From NCBI GenBank assembly GCA_964646605.1, contig CAZYEX010000082.1, forward strand, positions 43,550 to 107,549: a stretch of DNA of 64,000 bases. The letters run 5' to 3'. Each line of letters begins with the position of its first letter. Position 1 is the stretch's first letter. The position numbers and the translations under genes were made by a program. Shown here piece by piece: positions 63,479 to 64,000 of the stretch. Below the pieces are notes generated by a model. That model was not told the DNA's origin, searched no databases, and saw only the letters and a program-made list of their open reading frames with translations. The DNA is from SBAX01 sp964646605 (GTDB taxonomy: Bacteria; Planctomycetota; Phycisphaerae; UBA1845).

Positions 63479-64000
63479 ATGTCTATGTGCAAACGGGGAC
63501 CTTTCACACCTGCGGCCGCAGGGCTCGGTTTGTTAGCTGTGGCAAGTTTGGCATCGCCGACCGTTGCGGCCGACATCGGCACGGCGTTTACGTATCAGGG
63601 CAGTCTGGAGAACGGGACGGGGCCGGTGACGGACACCTGCGCTTTCCGCTTCGGGCTGTGGGATGCGGCCGCGGCAGGAAATCAGGTCGGCACCTCGCCG
63701 CAGACGGTCGGCGCCGTGGACGTTGCCGACGGTGTGTTCACCGTCACGCTCGACTTCGGAGCGGGGGCGATCGACGGCGCGGCCCGCTGGCTAGCGATCG
63801 AAGTGCAGTGTACGCCCGACGGCGCGTTCGTACCGCTCGACTCGCAGCGCGTCGCGCTGACCCCCGCTCCGCACGCCATTCGCGCGTCGGAGGGCGTCGG
63901 GCCGCCCAATGCGCTGGAGGTGGACACGGCCACGAGCAACGTGGGCATCGGGACGGGTTCGCCGCTCTTCCCGCTGCACGTCTCCACCGCCCGCCTGGAC
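63479..64000 (+). CDS. Secreted surface-type protein, 5' part only
   Basis: The first 174 codons of a protein that runs off the window. Two starts are possible, ATG 63479 and ATG 63485; the second lies 8 nt after AGGAAGG. A signal peptide (AAAGLGLLAVASLASPTVAAD) is followed by TAFTYQGSLENGTGPVTDTCAFRFGLWDAA, an N-terminal domain common in planctomycete surface and tail-fibre-like proteins, and by ALEVDTATSNVGIGTGSPLFPLHV, the NVGIGT motif of repeat-tail proteins. Full length and function cannot be judged. Confidence 0.75.
   Translation, partial: MSMCKRGPFTPAAAGLGLLAVASLASPTVAADIGTAFTYQGSLENGTGPVTDTCAFRFGLWDAAAAGNQVGTSPQTVGAVDVADGVFTVTLDFGAGAIDGAARWLAIEVQCTPDGAFVPLDSQRVALTPAPHAIRASEGVGPPNALEVDTATSNVGIGTGSPLFPLHVSTARLD

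Overview
The window looks like a 64 kb chromosomal stretch from a member of the Planctomycetota, probably close to Phycisphaerae. This is inferred from several things: high G+C coding sequence; many very large secreted proteins carrying Asp/Asn-rich 'DCNxNGxPDxC' calcium-loop repeats; IPTL-CTERM-like C-terminal tails; a B12-dependent ribonucleotide reductase; prepilin-like proteins of the kind common in this phylum; and an rpsP-trmD-rplS cluster that lacks rimM. No taxonomic marker such as 16S rRNA is present, so the placement is an inference.

Layout. 1-7.5 kb: asparagine synthetase, a collagen/EF-hand hybrid lipoprotein, acpS, tRNA-Ala(GGC) with a visible promoter, a small zinc-ribbon membrane protein and a prepilin-like protein. 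7.7-13.5 kb: a B12-binding-type radical SAM protein, an MNT/HEPN pair, tatD, yraN and the rplS-trmD-rpsP translation cluster. 13.8-16.7 kb: nrdJ with a consensus promoter, an NrdR box and a terminator. 16.9-24.8 kb: a HhH DNA glycosylase, a methyltransferase, a class C beta-lactamase-like hydrolase, an ECF sigma/anti-sigma/secretin-N operon, an ion transporter and a DUF1445 protein. 25-32.7 kb: a HAF-repeat protein, a 14-blade RCC1-like propeller between two direct repeats, a Tat-exported class V aminotransferase and a PDZ-alpha/beta hydrolase. 32.7-34.4 kb: an IS4-type insertion sequence with clear inverted repeats that has cut into a RelE/ParE-like gene. 34.7-52.3 kb: a response regulator followed by a run of secreted proteins (FG-GAP/subtilisin fusion, cysteine-rich repeat protein, 7-blade propeller, reprolysin-like metalloprotease, subtilisin), interrupted by recJ and a methyltransferase-ATP-grasp fusion, and ending at a truncated E1-beta gene. 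52.5-64 kb: a prepilin, a PilZ protein, a cyclophilin, a PDZ protein, a LolA-like protein, KDPG aldolase, a catalytic and a degenerate HD-GYP protein, a CpaE-like ATPase, a relic of rplU and the start of another secreted protein.

How the parts work together. The housekeeping genes (acpS, tRNA-Ala, trmD cluster, nrdJ, recJ, tatD, eda) are ordinary. The character of the window comes from its exported proteins: propellers, collagen/EF-hand repeats and proteases, several with a membrane-sorting tail for which no exosortase is encoded here. Signs of local rearrangement are frequent: an IS insertion, a stop-codon loss that joins two secreted-protein genes in frame, a truncated pdhB, an rplU tail, duplicated intergenic segments and dispersed palindromes. 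I did not find a defence system, prophage, CRISPR array or biosynthetic cluster. The strongest candidates for new biology are the methyltransferase-ATP-grasp fusion, the closed 7- and 14-blade propeller proteins and the collagen/EF-hand and cysteine-rich repeat architectures.
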